DNA of 39,095 nucleotides from an uncultured Lachnospiraceae bacterium (GCA_947629585.1 CANREH010000017.1:1-39095); one strand, 5' to 3'. Shown: positions 25,608-34,319, counted from the stretch's first letter. The notes: a model not told the origin generated them from the letters alone. Numbers and translations are program-made.

Positions 25608-26990
25608 TTATGAGAAAAACCGATCATTAATGCCATAATATGGCTTATGCACTCCTACATATTTGTACGCCGGACGGATGATCTTGCCCTGGTTCACAAG
25701 CTCCTCCATACGGTGTGCGCACCATCCCGAAATACGGGATATTGCAAAAATAGGTGTAAACAATTCTTCTGGTATGTTAAGCATAGTATACACAAAACCA
25801 CTATAAAAGTCAACATTTGCACACACTGCTTTGAATAATTTTCTCTCCTTTGCAATCAGCTCCGCCGCGATTCTTTCTACATTTTCATACAGCGCAAATT
25901 CATCCGTCCGTCCTTTTTCCCTGGATAAATCCCTGGCATATGCCTTCAAAATCCTTTCCCTCGGATCGGATTCCGTATAGACGGCATGGCCCATACCATA
26001 AATCAGCCCTGCATGGTCAAACGCTTCTTTTCGCAGGATTTTCAGCAGATATTCCCGCAGCTCATCCTCATCTGACCAATCCCTGACATGCGCTTTGATA
26101 TCCTGGAACATATTCTGCACTTTCAGGTTCGCGCCGCCATGCTTCGGCCCCTTTAAAGAACCCATCGAAGCGGCAATCGTGGAATAAGTATCGGTGCCGC
26201 TGGAAGTAACCACATGCGTCGTAAACGTGGAATTGTTGCCGCCGCCATGCTCTGCATGAAGAACCAGCGCAATGTCCAACACCTTCGCCTCCAGCTCCGT
26301 ATATTTCCCGTCCGGGCGTAGCATTAAAAGAATATTCTCCGCCAGGGAAAGTCCTTTTTCCGGGTTGCGGATAATCAGGCTCTTATCCTGGAAAAAATGG
26401 CAGTACGCATTGTAAGAATAGACTGCAATCATAGGAAGCTTCCCTATCAGGGCAAGAGACTGGCGCAGGACATTGGGGATTGAGATATCTTCCGGATTAT
26501 CATCATAAGAATACAGGGTCAGGACGCATTTCTGCATGGAATTCATAATATTGGCGCCCGGCTTTTTCATAATGACATCCCGGACAAACTGATTCGTCAA
26601 AAACTGGCAGTTACTCAAAATCTCTATAAAGCCTTCCAGCTGCCTTTTGGTCGGCAGCTCCCCAAATAACAGCAGATATGTCGTTTCTTCAAATGCAAAC
26701 TTCCTTCCCTGGAAGCCCTTCACCAAATCCTTCACATTGTACCCCTGGAAATAAAGCTCCCCATCGGCAGGGTACCTGTGGCCGTTTTCCGTGTGGTACG
26801 CTATGACATCAGAAATCTCTGTCAGTCCCGTCAGTACGCCTTTTCCGTTTGAATCCCGCAGTCCACGCTTTACATCATATTCCTGATATAAGTTTTGGTC
26901 AATTTCCCCGGATATTTTGCAGTATTTCACAAGCAGCTCAAACTGATCCTCTGGTACCGTAATTGACTCCGTTACTTTCATTTCTTCCAT
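25608..26990 (-). CDS. Citrate/2-methylcitrate synthase
   Basis: Condenses acetyl-CoA (or propionyl-CoA) with oxaloacetate. The active site is complete: LHAEHGGGNNSTF, GMGHAVYTESDPR and the Asp of ANVDFYSGF. The 460-residue length includes an N-terminal extension of about 70 residues before the core, as in many clostridial members. ATG at 26990 is taken as start, AAGGAG being 11 nt upstream; a GTG four codons earlier overlaps that site. It is a single gene with a strong promoter about 190 bp upstream and a leader with two terminator-like hairpins. In anaerobes it feeds glutamate synthesis. Citrate versus methylcitrate specificity cannot be told here. Confidence 0.93.
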   Translation of the reverse strand: MEEMKVTESITVPEDQFELLVKYCKISGEIDQNLYQEYDVKRGLRDSNGKGVLTGLTEISDVIAYHTENGHRYPADGELYFQGYNVKDLVKGFQGRKFAFEETTYLLLFGELPTKRQLEGFIEILSNCQFLTNQFVRDVIMKKPGANIMNSMQKCVLTLYSYDDNPEDISIPNVLRQSLALIGKLPMIAVYSYNAYCHFFQDKSLIIRNPEKGLSLAENILLMLRPDGKYTELEAKVLDIALVLHAEHGGGNNSTFTTHVVTSSGTDTYSTIAASMGSLKGPKHGGANLKVQNMFQDIKAHVRDWSDEDELREYLLKILRKEAFDHAGLIYGMGHAVYTESDPRERILKAYARDLSREKGRTDEFALYENVERIAAELIAKERKLFKAVCANVDFYSGFVYTMLNIPEELFTPIFAISRISGWCAHRMEELVNQGKIIRPAYKYVGVHKPYYGINDRFFS

Positions 26991-27035
26991 AATGTAAATC
27001 ACTCCTTAGCATTTTATTCGCGCGATGACAGCACT

Positions 27036-27168
27036 AAAAAAAGCCATCTGGCTTCCAATCCTGTCCGTGGGATAAATACACCGAAGCTTGCTGCGCAATT
27101 CAAGCTATGATGCCGGTATCTAACACAAAAAGCACTCATTGCTTCGTTGCTTCTCTGCAATCAGTGCT
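27036..27168 (-). promoter_or_regulatory. Attenuator-like leader of citrate synthase gene
   Basis: Two terminator-like hairpins lie in the transcript. First: AGCACTcATTGC (27131-27142) with GCAATcAGTGCT (27157-27168), one mismatch, then five Us. Second: AAGCC (27041-27045) with GGCTT (27050-27054), then a run of seven Us, ending about 46 nt before the start codon. Between them AGCTTG and CAAGCT can pair. No known riboswitch class was recognised. Function inferred from layout. Confidence 0.5.
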
Positions 27169-27181
27169 GTATTTGCCAGAT

Positions 27182-27210
27182 ATTATAGCATTTTTTTCAG
27201 GATATTTCAA
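27182..27210 (-). promoter_or_regulatory. Sigma-A promoter of citrate synthase
   Basis: TTGAAA (27205-27210), 17-nt spacer, TATAAT (27182-27187), minus strand. Confidence 0.8.
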
Positions 27211-27237
27211 GGGTAAATTCAAGTTTTTTACTTGACA

Positions 27238-27404
27238 AGTAGCACTTCAGCCTGCGCCATTCGCAATCTCGCACTTCGTGCTTCAAAGCCTGCTGCCGCA
27301 GGCGGATTGCTCATGAAATGGCGCTCCCTCAACAGCCGAACCCAGAGGAAAATTTGTGCGAGCACAATTTTCCTCTGAATTCATCTGTTGGCTGAACTGC
27401 TACT
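27238..27404. repeat. Highly folded 167-bp repeat-like element with terminal inverted repeats
   Basis: Terminal arms AGTAGCACTTCAGCC (27238-27252) and GGCTGAACTGCTACT (27390-27404) pair over 15 bp with one mismatch. Inside is one arm, GCGCCATT...GCAATC with GATTGC...AATGGCGC (27254-27324), capped by two mini hairpins (GCAC/GTGC, GCCTGC/GCAGGC). A second arm, AGAGGAAAATTTGTGC (27344-27359) with GCACAATTTTCCTCT (27362-27376), has one bulge. It covers the last eight codons of the HAD gene. Shape suggests a MITE/REP-like element or structured RNA. Confidence 0.65.
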
Positions 27405-28124
27405 GACAAAGAAATCAACCAGCTCCTCCACCTGATCTAACTCATAGACAGCCCCTGCCTTCGTCAATTCCCCCGGCTCGGCATACCCGTAATTTACCCC
27501 CAGGGAATCGATTCCGCAGGCATTTGCCCCATCGATGTCGTGGTGTCTGTCGCCGATCATGACAGCGGCATCCCGGATTTCTTTTAAGACCGCAGGCTCT
27601 GCTTTTCTGCCGCGGTAATTTTCCCCATCCGTTCCTTCCCCGGCTTTCCAGACTGCCAACTGGCACAGGGCGTCCTCTATCACCTCAGCTTTGGAATTTC
27701 TCTCTCCTGAAAGCCCGCTGCCGGAAAGCACGGTAAAATAGCCGGACAAATGAAAATGCTCCAAAATTCTTATCAGGTACGGCTCCGGCTTGGAGGTTGC
27801 AATCGCAAGCGTATAGCCCGCTTCCTTTAATTTCCCCAATACTTCCGGAATCCCGTCATAAACCGCATTTTCAAACAGCCCTGTATCCGCATACCTCTCC
27901 CGGTATAATGCCGTCGCTTTCTCTGCTTCCTCTCTGCTCATCCCGCAGTATTCCTGATAGGAAACCACCAGAGGAGGCCCGATAAAGCAAAGCAGCTCCT
28001 CCTCCGGCGGCACCCTTCTTCCCATTTTCCGAAGAGAATACTGGACACATTTCACGATTCCCGGCCTGGAATCCGTAAGAGTCCCATCCAGGTCAAATAA
28101 AAGATATTGATATTTTTCAGCCAT
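27381..28124 (-). CDS. HAD-superfamily phosphatase (phosphoglycolate phosphatase-like)
   Basis: 247-residue haloacid dehalogenase-type hydrolase. Motif I is LFDLDGTLTDS (nucleophile Asp and general-acid Asp), motif II IATSKP, motif III Lys in SGERNSKAEVIEDAL, motif IV GDRHHDIDGA. A helical cap lies between motifs I and II, as in Gph/PpaX. The last codons (SSSSANR) are written by the folded element at 27238-27404, so the C-terminus has probably been replaced. GGGAG lies about 11 nt before the ATG. It is the last gene of the thiC operon, 23 bp after the 183-residue ORF; a thiamin-phosphate phosphatase role is possible by context only. Confidence 0.87.
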   Translation of the reverse strand: MAEKYQYLLFDLDGTLTDSRPGIVKCVQYSLRKMGRRVPPEEELLCFIGPPLVVSYQEYCGMSREEAEKATALYRERYADTGLFENAVYDGIPEVLGKLKEAGYTLAIATSKPEPYLIRILEHFHLSGYFTVLSGSGLSGERNSKAEVIEDALCQLAVWKAGEGTDGENYRGRKAEPAVLKEIRDAAVMIGDRHHDIDGANACGIDSLGVNYGYAEPGELTKAGAVYELDQVEELVDFFVSSSSANR

Positions 28125-28147
28125 TTCAGGGGCTCTCCCTTCTGTTA

Positions 28148-28699
28148 TTATCTTACGCTGACTACCACAAGGCTCGGTTCTATCATCTGCCTTGCCTTCA
28201 TGCCCTGCTCAGTATTCCCGCTGTATTTGACAACCGCAGATTCAATATCATGCTTATCGTTATAAATCACATTGACCAGCCCGAGGAACTGGAAGGAATA
28301 CTTCTCCTTTATCTCCTTCCAGTCCAGGCGCTCATACTCCGCGCCATCCTTTAAAATCTTATTGTCCACCTGGAATTTCAGCGTTTCCGCATACCCTTCC
28401 ACAACGCCCATCTGGAAATCATCATAGGCATAATTTCCCACCGGAAGGGAATCCATCGAACAGATTTTCTGATAAAACTGCGGGTCAAACATCGAATAAA
28501 GACGGTTCGCCAGGCTGGTAATGCACTCCGCCTGATCATATTCCACCGCGTCAATATCCAGAAGATGACGCAGAAGGCACACGATTGTTTCCTTGTATAA
28601 AAGCATCGCTTTCATGGAAAACGTCGGATCATAGGGAGACTGCAGCCTGTGCGTGACTGCCAGTTCAAAATTATTCCTTGCCTTTTTATAATTATCCAA
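28148..28699 (-). CDS. Hypothetical protein in thiamin operon
   Basis: I do not recognise this 183-residue protein. It reads as soluble and mainly helical, with no signal peptide, membrane segment or Cys cluster. The N-terminal half is helical (MDNYKKARNNFELAV, ETIVCLLRHLLDIDAVEYDQ), the C-terminal third more mixed (YSFQFLGLVNVIYNDKHDIE, then EPSLVVVSVR). Start is TTG at 28699 with GGAGG 8 nt upstream, a strong site. It lies 49 bp after thiD and 23 bp before the HAD gene, so it is probably translated from the TPP-riboswitch transcript. Confidence 0.8.
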   Translation of the reverse strand: MDNYKKARNNFELAVTHRLQSPYDPTFSMKAMLLYKETIVCLLRHLLDIDAVEYDQAECITSLANRLYSMFDPQFYQKICSMDSLPVGNYAYDDFQMGVVEGYAETLKFQVDNKILKDGAEYERLDWKEIKEKYSFQFLGLVNVIYNDKHDIESAVVKYSGNTEQGMKARQMIEPSLVVVSVR

Positions 28700-28748
28700 G
28701 CAAACCGCCTCCTAACCTTTCCTCTGCCTTTTCCGGCAGAAACATTTT

Positions 28749-29645
28749 TTATGATATCGGTACGTTCCAGAAATGATCCAGCGGCCCGATCCCTTTTCCA
28801 ATCGAAAGCCCATGCCCGATAGCCCCATTAATATATTCCTTCGCATCCCTGACGCTTGTTTCCACGCTTCTTCCTTTGGCAAGCCCGCACGCAATCGCCG
28901 ACGACAGGGTACAGCCTGTGCCGTGGGTATTCACGTGCTCCAGGCGCGGGGAGGCAAAGGTAAATTCTACCACCTTCCTGCCTTCCGTATCCTTCGGCAC
29001 TACCATGCTGTCCTCTCTCCTGCCGCTGAAATGGCAGAACCAGTACAGATAATCCTCCGCCTCTTTTCCCTGCATATGCCCGCCTTTAATCAAAATGGCA
29101 TGTTTCTTATCCAGCTCATCCCCGAATAACCGGCTGATTCGTTCCGCCAGCTCCTTTCTGTCCACGGGCTTCTGTCCCGCGTCTGCATTTACTAACGCTT
29201 CCGCTTCCGGCAGGTTTGGCGTAAGGACTGTCACCAGCGGAAATAACATTTCCACCATAGCCCTGCGCCCGCCTTCGTCCAAAAGTTCATGGCCGCTGGT
29301 AGAAAGCAGGATCGGATCAAGAACTACCAGTTTAGGCTGGTACTGCTTTAACTTCTCCGCCACAACCTCAACAATTTCTTTGTTTGCCAGCATTCCGATC
29401 TTTACGCTTGCAGGCATGACATCCGTAAACACTGCGTCAAGCTGCTGCGCCACCGTTTCCGGCTCTACGGGAACCACCTTTTTGACTCCCTGCGTATTCT
29501 GTACGGTAAGCGCGGTCACAGCGCTCATCCCATAAAGCCCGAATGCCGCAATCGTCTTTAAATCCGCCTGGATTCCCGCCCCCGCACTTGGATCGGACCC
29601 TGCAATTGTCAATACGACGCGGGTCTTTGCACCTTCACTTCTCAT
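28749..29645 (-). CDS. thiD: Hydroxymethylpyrimidine (phospho)kinase
   Basis: Ribokinase-like kinase that phosphorylates HMP and HMP-P to HMP-PP for thiamin synthesis. Substrate motif AGSDPSAGAGIQADLKT at the N-terminus, VLDPILLSTSGHELLDEGG in the middle and the anion hole HVNTHGTGCTLSSAIA near the C-terminus are all present. 298 residues, longer than the usual 260-270, because of an insertion near HFSGRREDSM. Start overlaps the thiE stop by 4 nt (ATGA-type coupling), with GGAGGAG upstream. Confidence 0.95.
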   Translation of the reverse strand: MRSEGAKTRVVLTIAGSDPSAGAGIQADLKTIAAFGLYGMSAVTALTVQNTQGVKKVVPVEPETVAQQLDAVFTDVMPASVKIGMLANKEIVEVVAEKLKQYQPKLVVLDPILLSTSGHELLDEGGRRAMVEMLFPLVTVLTPNLPEAEALVNADAGQKPVDRKELAERISRLFGDELDKKHAILIKGGHMQGKEAEDYLYWFCHFSGRREDSMVVPKDTEGRKVVEFTFASPRLEHVNTHGTGCTLSSAIACGLAKGRSVETSVRDAKEYINGAIGHGLSIGKGIGPLDHFWNVPIS

Positions 29646-30283
29646 AATAATAACTCCTCCGCCCGTTTCCTCAGCTTTACTGCCTGCGCATAAATATCTT
29701 CCACGGCAAATAAAGACGATACTACTGCAATCCCTGCAATGCCCCGGCCGGAAAGCTGTTCCATATTTTCACAGGTAATCCCTCCGATGGCAACCACAGG
29801 AATCTTTACCGACCGGCAGATAGCTTTCATGGTTTCTTCCGTCATGGGAACGGCGTCCTTTTTCGTCTGCGTCGCAAACGCCGCGCCGGACCCCAGATAA
29901 TCCGCTCCGCATTCCTGCGCCTTAACAGCCTGCTCTATACTGCGCGCCGTCACGCCGAGAATTCGCTCCTTCCCAAGAAGCTTCCTCGCCTTGTCCGCCT
30001 CCATATCCTTCGGCCCTATATGGACGCCATCCGCGCCGCATTCCAGTGCAGTCTCCACACGGTCGTCAATAATCAGAGGAACATGGTATTCTTCTGTTAT
30101 TTTTCTGATCGCCAGCGCTTCTTTTAACAATTCATCCCCCGCCAGCATCTTCTCTCTTAGCTGCAAGCAGGTAACGCCGCCTTCCAGCGCTTTTCTGACC
30201 GCTTCCGAAAGCTGCCCGCCATGAAGCCAGCTCCGATCCGTCACGGCATAAAACAACAAATCTTTTTTTGTAATCTTTCCCAT
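29642..30283 (-). CDS. thiE: Thiamin-phosphate synthase
   Basis: Joins HMP-PP to thiazole phosphate to make thiamin phosphate. TIM-barrel of 213 residues: FYAVTDRSWLHG, GGVTCLQLREKMLAG (pyrophosphate-binding), IIDDRVETALECGADGVHIG, LGVTARSIEQA, LGSGAAFATQTKKDA and VVAIGGIT. GAGG lies 7 nt before the ATG. It begins 10 bp after thiC and overlaps thiD by 4 bp. The thiazole genes (thiG, thiS, thiH) and thiM are not in the window. Confidence 0.95.
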   Translation of the reverse strand: MGKITKKDLLFYAVTDRSWLHGGQLSEAVRKALEGGVTCLQLREKMLAGDELLKEALAIRKITEEYHVPLIIDDRVETALECGADGVHIGPKDMEADKARKLLGKERILGVTARSIEQAVKAQECGADYLGSGAAFATQTKKDAVPMTEETMKAICRSVKIPVVAIGGITCENMEQLSGRGIAGIAVVSSLFAVEDIYAQAVKLRKRAEELLL

Positions 30284-30293
30284 GATCTGCCTC

Positions 30294-31610
30294 TTATTTC
30301 TCCGTCACAAACTCAACCTTTTTACCTTCCAGGATCATATTGACCGTTCTTGCAGCGCACATCTTCCCGCACATCGAACAGGTATGGCGATCCTGCGGCG
30401 GCGTGGATTCAAAATATCTCCTTGCCTTCTCCGGATCGAGCGCATACTGGAACATCTCTTCCCATTCCACCCTTCTCCTGGCATCGCTCATCTTATCGTC
30501 GATCTCCCTTGCTCCCGGAACGCCTTTGGCAATATCCGCAGCATGGGCAGCAATCTTGCTGGCAATAATCCCTTCCCGGACATCATCCACATCCGGCAGG
30601 CGCAGATGCTCCGCAGGCGTCACATAGCACAGGAAATCCGCGCCGCTTGCAGCCGCAATCGCGCCGCCAATCGCAGACGTGATATGGTCGTACCCCGGTG
30701 CAATATCCGTCACCAAAGGCCCTAAAACATAGAACGGCGCATTGTAGCAGAGCCGCTTCTGCAGCGTCATATTGGCGGCAATCTCATTCATCGCCATATG
30801 CCCCGGCCCCTCTACCATAACCTGGACATCCTTTTCCCATGCCCGCTTTGTCAGTGCGCCAAGCTCAATCAGCTCGCTGATCTGCCCGGCATCGGAGCTG
30901 TCGTGAATCGATCCCGGACGGAGCGCATCGCCTAAGCTGATAGTAACGTCATATTTCCGGAGAATTTCCAGCACTTCATCATAGTGCTCATAAAACGGGT
31001 TCTCCTGCCCGGTCATTTCCATCCAGGCAAATAATAAAGAACCGCCGCGGGACACGATATTCGTCAGCCGTTTGCTTCTCTTAAACGCTTCTACGGCGCG
31101 TTTATTGATTCCCGCGTGAATCGTCATAAAGTCAACGCCTTCTCTGGCGTGGGCCTCGATTACTTCCAGAAAATCCTCCGCCTTAATTTCCAGCAGATCC
31201 TTTTCCAGATACCCAATGGCATCATACATCGGGACCGTGCCAATCATGGCAGGCGATTTTTTCACCAGTTCCTGACGGAACGTATTGGTCTTGCCATAAT
31301 TAGACAAATCCATAATGGCCTCGCACCCAAAATCAAGCGCCATCTGCACCTTCTTCATTTCCACATCATAATTCTTGCAGTCGCCGGAAATCCCAAGATT
31401 GACATTAATCTTTGTCCTTAAGCCCGTGCCGATTCCCTCTGCCGAAAGAGACGTGTGATTAACATTTGCCGGAATTGCCACCTGCCCGCAGGCAACCAGC
31501 TCCCGCAGCTTCTCTGCCTCCATCTGCTCCTTCTTTGCCACGGTTTCCATTTCCGGCGTTATGATCCCTTTCTTCGCAGCCTCCATCTGTGTACTGTATT
31601 CTCTTGCCAT
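30294..31610 (-). CDS. thiC: HMP-P synthase ThiC (radical SAM)
   Basis: Converts aminoimidazole ribotide to HMP-phosphate by radical SAM chemistry. The C-terminal cluster motif reads [14 protein letters not shown], with CX2CX3C spacing rather than the CX2CX4C of the Escherichia enzyme; clostridial short forms may carry this variant. Other family marks are [34 protein letters not shown] and VMVEGPGHM. The product is 438 residues, the short form lacking the long N-terminal domain of proteobacterial ThiC. ATG at 31610 has AAAGGA about 8 nt upstream; an ATG two codons before is too close. First gene of the operon, under the TPP riboswitch. Confidence 0.95.
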   Translation of the reverse strand: MAREYSTQMEAAKKGIITPEMETVAKKEQMEAEKLRELVACGQVAIPANVNHTSLSAEGIGTGLRTKINVNLGISGDCKNYDVEMKKVQMALDFGCEAIMDLSNYGKTNTFRQELVKKSPAMIGTVPMYDAIGYLEKDLLEIKAEDFLEVIEAHAREGVDFMTIHAGINKRAVEAFKRSKRLTNIVSRGGSLLFAWMEMTGQENPFYEHYDEVLEILRKYDVTISLGDALRPGSIHDSSDAGQISELIELGALTKRAWEKDVQVMVEGPGHMAMNEIAANMTLQKRLCYNAPFYVLGPLVTDIAPGYDHITSAIGGAIAAASGADFLCYVTPAEHLRLPDVDDVREGIIASKIAAHAADIAKGVPGAREIDDKMSDARRRVEWEEMFQYALDPEKARRYFESTPPQDRHTCSMCGKMCAARTVNMILEGKKVEFVTEK

Positions 31611-31680
31611 TACCATCTTCCTTTCTATAAAATGATTATCTATTGCGGCCATCGGCCGCTTTCCTTTTTCTATTGAAATG

Positions 31681-31734
31681 AAACTCGCTTTGCGAGCTGT
31701 TCGTGTAAACGAGATCAAACTCGCTTGCAAGCTG
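31681..31734. repeat. Imperfect direct repeat of mini hairpins in thiC leader
   Basis: AAACTCGCTTTGCGAGCTG (31681-31699) recurs as AAACTCGCTTGCAAGCTG (31717-31734), 36 bp apart, and each copy is nearly self-complementary. Nearby GCGGCC/GGCCGC forms another small hairpin. These lie between the riboswitch terminator and thiC. Confidence 0.5.
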
Positions 31735-31745
31735 CCCGGACAGAC

Positions 31746-31893
31746 AAAAAGGCCGCCGTATAAAATCCATCCTTCTCATACGGCAGCCTCTTCCCTTACT
31801 TACTTTCATTCCCTACGATGGCATTACCCATATCAGGTTCTAAGGTCGAAACTTCCGTTTCCTCTCAGCCTGTCGCCACAAGCTCCCTCTTAT
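31746..31893 (-). promoter_or_regulatory. TPP riboswitch with terminator, upstream of thiC
   Basis: On the minus strand the THI-element cores are CTGAGAGG (about 31862-31869) and ACCTGATATGGGTAATGCC followed by the GTAGGGAA end (about 31808-31838). An expression-platform terminator follows: ATACGGCAGCC side (31778-31788) with GGCCGCCGTAT (31751-31761), 11 bp with one G-U, and then five Ts (31746-31750). TPP binding should stop transcription of thiC-thiE-thiD and the two genes behind. The 5' boundary is set by eye, and P1 is weak. Confidence 0.93.
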
Positions 31894-31913
31894 ACTTTAT
31901 ATCTTTATGCTTT

Positions 31914-34001
31914 TTACTGCTTTACATCCTTCATGCTGAAGCTGAACCTTCCCATCTTATCCTTTCCAAGACAGATCACCTTCACCTTGTCGCCAAGCGT
32001 CAGCACATCCTCCACACGGTTAATCCTTTCCCTGCTGATACGGGAAATATGAACCATGCCCTCTTTGCCCGGCGCAAATTCCACGAAAGCGCCAAACTCT
32101 TTAATGCTGACAACGACACCTTCAAAAATCTGCCCTTCCCGGAAATCCGTCGTGATGATCTTCACCATCTTCATGGCTTCTTCCATCTTCTGCTTATCCG
32201 TGCCGCAGATAGAAACCGAGCCGTCGTCCGTGATATCAATCTTTACGCCGGTTCTGTCAATGATCTCATTGATCGTCTTTCCGCGCTGGCCGACAACATC
32301 GCCGATTTTCTGCGGATCAATCTGCATCTGGATAATCTTCGGCGCATACCTGCCCACTTCCTTGCGAGGCTCCGCAATCGCCTTGCTCATTACCTCGTCC
32401 ATGATATAAAGCCTTGCTTCCCTCGTGCGGCTGATAGCTTCCTCCACAATCGGCCTTGTCAGCCCGTGGATCTTGATATCCATCTGAATCGCCGTAATCC
32501 CGTCGTGCGTGCCGGTCACTTTAAAGTCCATATCACCAAAGAAATCCTCTAAGCCCTGGATATCCGTCAGGACAATATAATCATCATCCGTATCCCCGGT
32601 AACAAGGCCGCAGGAAATTCCCGCCACCATCTTCTTAATCGGAACGCCTGCTGCCATCAGCGACATACAGGAAGCACAGGTGGACGCCATAGAAGTAGAA
32701 CCGTTGGATTCAAACGTCTCGGATACGGCGCGGATCGCATACGGGAACTCCTCCACCGACGGAAGCACCGGAATCAGCGCCCTTTCCGCCAGCGCGCCAT
32801 GCCCGATCTCACGTCTGCCCGGCCCTCTCGAAACCTTCGTTTCCCCTACGGAATAGGACGGGAAATTATAATGATGGATATACCGTTTATTCGTAACATT
32901 CTCATCCAGCCCGTCAATCTTCTGCATCTCCGATAACGGCGCCAGTGTAACCACATCACAGATCTGCGTCTGCCCCCTGGTAAACATTGCGGAGCCATGC
33001 ACTCTCGGGATAATGTCAACCTCTGCCGCAAGCGGGCGGATCTGCTTGATATCCCTGCCGTCAGGACGCTTGTGATCCTTCAAAATCATCTTGCGCACCG
33101 TCTTTTTCTGGTACTGGTAAATCGCGTCCCCAAGAAACGGAAGCCATTCTTCCTTTTCTGCGAAGGCTTCTTCCAGCTTCTCCGTAATCCGGCGGATATT
33201 CTCCTCCCGGACCTGTTTCTCATCCGTAAAGACGGCCGTTTCCATCTCCTCCGGCGGAACAATCTCCTTCATTGCGGCAAACATCTCTTCCGGAACGGCA
33301 TAGCTGGTATATTCATGCTTCGGCTTGCCGCACTCCGCTACAATCTTTTCAATAAAGGCAATCACTTCCTGGTTCACGTCATGCGCCAGGTAAATCGCCT
33401 CAATCATCCTGTCCTCCGGGATCTCATTCGCCCCGGCTTCAATCATAATGACCTTTTCCTTTGTGGAAGCCACGGTAAGCTTCAAATCAGAAATGTCAAG
33501 CTGCGCATAGCTTGGGTTGATAATAAACTGCCCGTCAATCATGCCGACCTGCGTTGTCGCACACGGCCCGTCAAACGGAATGTCGGAAATCGACGCTGCA
33601 ATCGCAGAGCCCAGCATCGCCGTAAGCTCCGGCGTGCAGGCCGGATCTACCGACATGACGAGATTATTTAACGTCACGTCATTTCTATAATCCTTCGGAA
33701 ACAGCGGGCGCATCGGGCGGTCAATCACGCGGGAAGTCAAGACCGCATTCTCCGACGCCTTCCCTTCCCTTTTATTAAAGCCGCCCGGAATCTTTCCGAC
33801 CGCATACATCTTTTCCTCATACTCCACGCTCAAAGGAAAGAAATCAATCCCTTCCCTCGGCTTCTCCGAAGCCGTCGCCGTAGAAAGCACCACAGTATCG
33901 CCATAGTGCATTAACGCCGCGCCATTCGCCTGCTTCGCCACTCTGTCAACATCGACCGTCAGCGTCCTGCCTGCAAGTTCCATTGAAAAACTCTTGTACA
34001 T
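31914..34001 (-). CDS. pnp: Polyribonucleotide nucleotidyltransferase (PNPase)
   Basis: Trimeric 3'-5' exoribonuclease of RNA decay. 695 residues: first RNase PH domain (about 1-145), a helical linker, second RNase PH domain (about 310-545, with SNGSTSMASTCAS and GDTDDDYIVLTDIQGLEDF carrying the catalytic acidic residues), KH domain (IGDVVGQRGKTINEIIDRTG) and S1 domain (GQIFEGVVVSIKEFGAFVEF). GGAGG lies 9 nt before the ATG at 34001; the open frame extends 32 codons upstream without support. An extended -10 promoter lies at 34184-34192. rpsO, its usual neighbour, is not adjacent. Confidence 0.97.
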   Translation of the reverse strand: MYKSFSMELAGRTLTVDVDRVAKQANGAALMHYGDTVVLSTATASEKPREGIDFFPLSVEYEEKMYAVGKIPGGFNKREGKASENAVLTSRVIDRPMRPLFPKDYRNDVTLNNLVMSVDPACTPELTAMLGSAIAASISDIPFDGPCATTQVGMIDGQFIINPSYAQLDISDLKLTVASTKEKVIMIEAGANEIPEDRMIEAIYLAHDVNQEVIAFIEKIVAECGKPKHEYTSYAVPEEMFAAMKEIVPPEEMETAVFTDEKQVREENIRRITEKLEEAFAEKEEWLPFLGDAIYQYQKKTVRKMILKDHKRPDGRDIKQIRPLAAEVDIIPRVHGSAMFTRGQTQICDVVTLAPLSEMQKIDGLDENVTNKRYIHHYNFPSYSVGETKVSRGPGRREIGHGALAERALIPVLPSVEEFPYAIRAVSETFESNGSTSMASTCASCMSLMAAGVPIKKMVAGISCGLVTGDTDDDYIVLTDIQGLEDFFGDMDFKVTGTHDGITAIQMDIKIHGLTRPIVEEAISRTREARLYIMDEVMSKAIAEPRKEVGRYAPKIIQMQIDPQKIGDVVGQRGKTINEIIDRTGVKIDITDDGSVSICGTDKQKMEEAMKMVKIITTDFREGQIFEGVVVSIKEFGAFVEFAPGKEGMVHISRISRERINRVEDVLTLGDKVKVICLGKDKMGRFSFSMKDVKQ

Positions 34002-34183
34002 AAATGATATTCCTCCAAAAATAATTTCTTTTGCTGCGGATCGCCACAAAGCCGCTTTGTTCTTTACAGCATAAAACAGGCAAAACTGCCGAAACAACTG
34101 AAAAATGTACCCAGAAGATACCCTTTTCAGAAGTCTCGGAATTATTTTACCTGAATTTCCGCAGCATTTCCCTACATCATGGG

Positions 34184-34192
34184 ATTATACCA
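34184..34192 (-). promoter_or_regulatory. Extended -10 promoter of pnp
   Basis: TGGTATAAT on the minus strand is a TGn extended -10. No good -35 lies at the usual distance, which is tolerated with extended -10 promoters. Confidence 0.5.
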
Positions 34193-34258
34193 CCATTATT
34201 TCCATTATTCCAGTAAATTTTTTAAAAAACTGCAGTTAAAAAAAGCAGCTAATCCCTA

Positions 34259-34286
34259 TAAAGTTTTCCCGGTAAAAAGCCGATAT
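34259..34286 (+). promoter_or_regulatory. Sigma-D (FliA-type) motility promoter
   Basis: TAAAGTTT (34259-34266), 12-nt spacer, GCCGATAT (34279-34286): the flagellar sigma factor consensus with one extra spacer base. It lies 33 bp before the start of the membrane-EAL gene, whose product type fits the motility regulon. Confidence 0.65.
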
Positions 34287-34319
34287 CTATAAGATTAAGG
34301 GGAAAGGGAGAATATTACT

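Larger units (their letters stand above)
34002..34319. other. Intergenic region with pnp leader and divergent promoters
   Basis: Holds the pnp promoter and about 175 nt of pnp leader on the minus strand, with short hairpins (ACAAAGC/GCTTTGT and GGCA/TGCC) that could serve PNPase-type autoregulation, and the sigma-D-like promoter of the EAL gene on the plus strand. No coding sequence was recognised. Confidence 0.5.

Noticed and set aside
31818-33671. Long plus-strand ORFs inside pnp (up to 244 codons)
   Set aside because: They are antisense to an intact, fully motif-supported PNPase.
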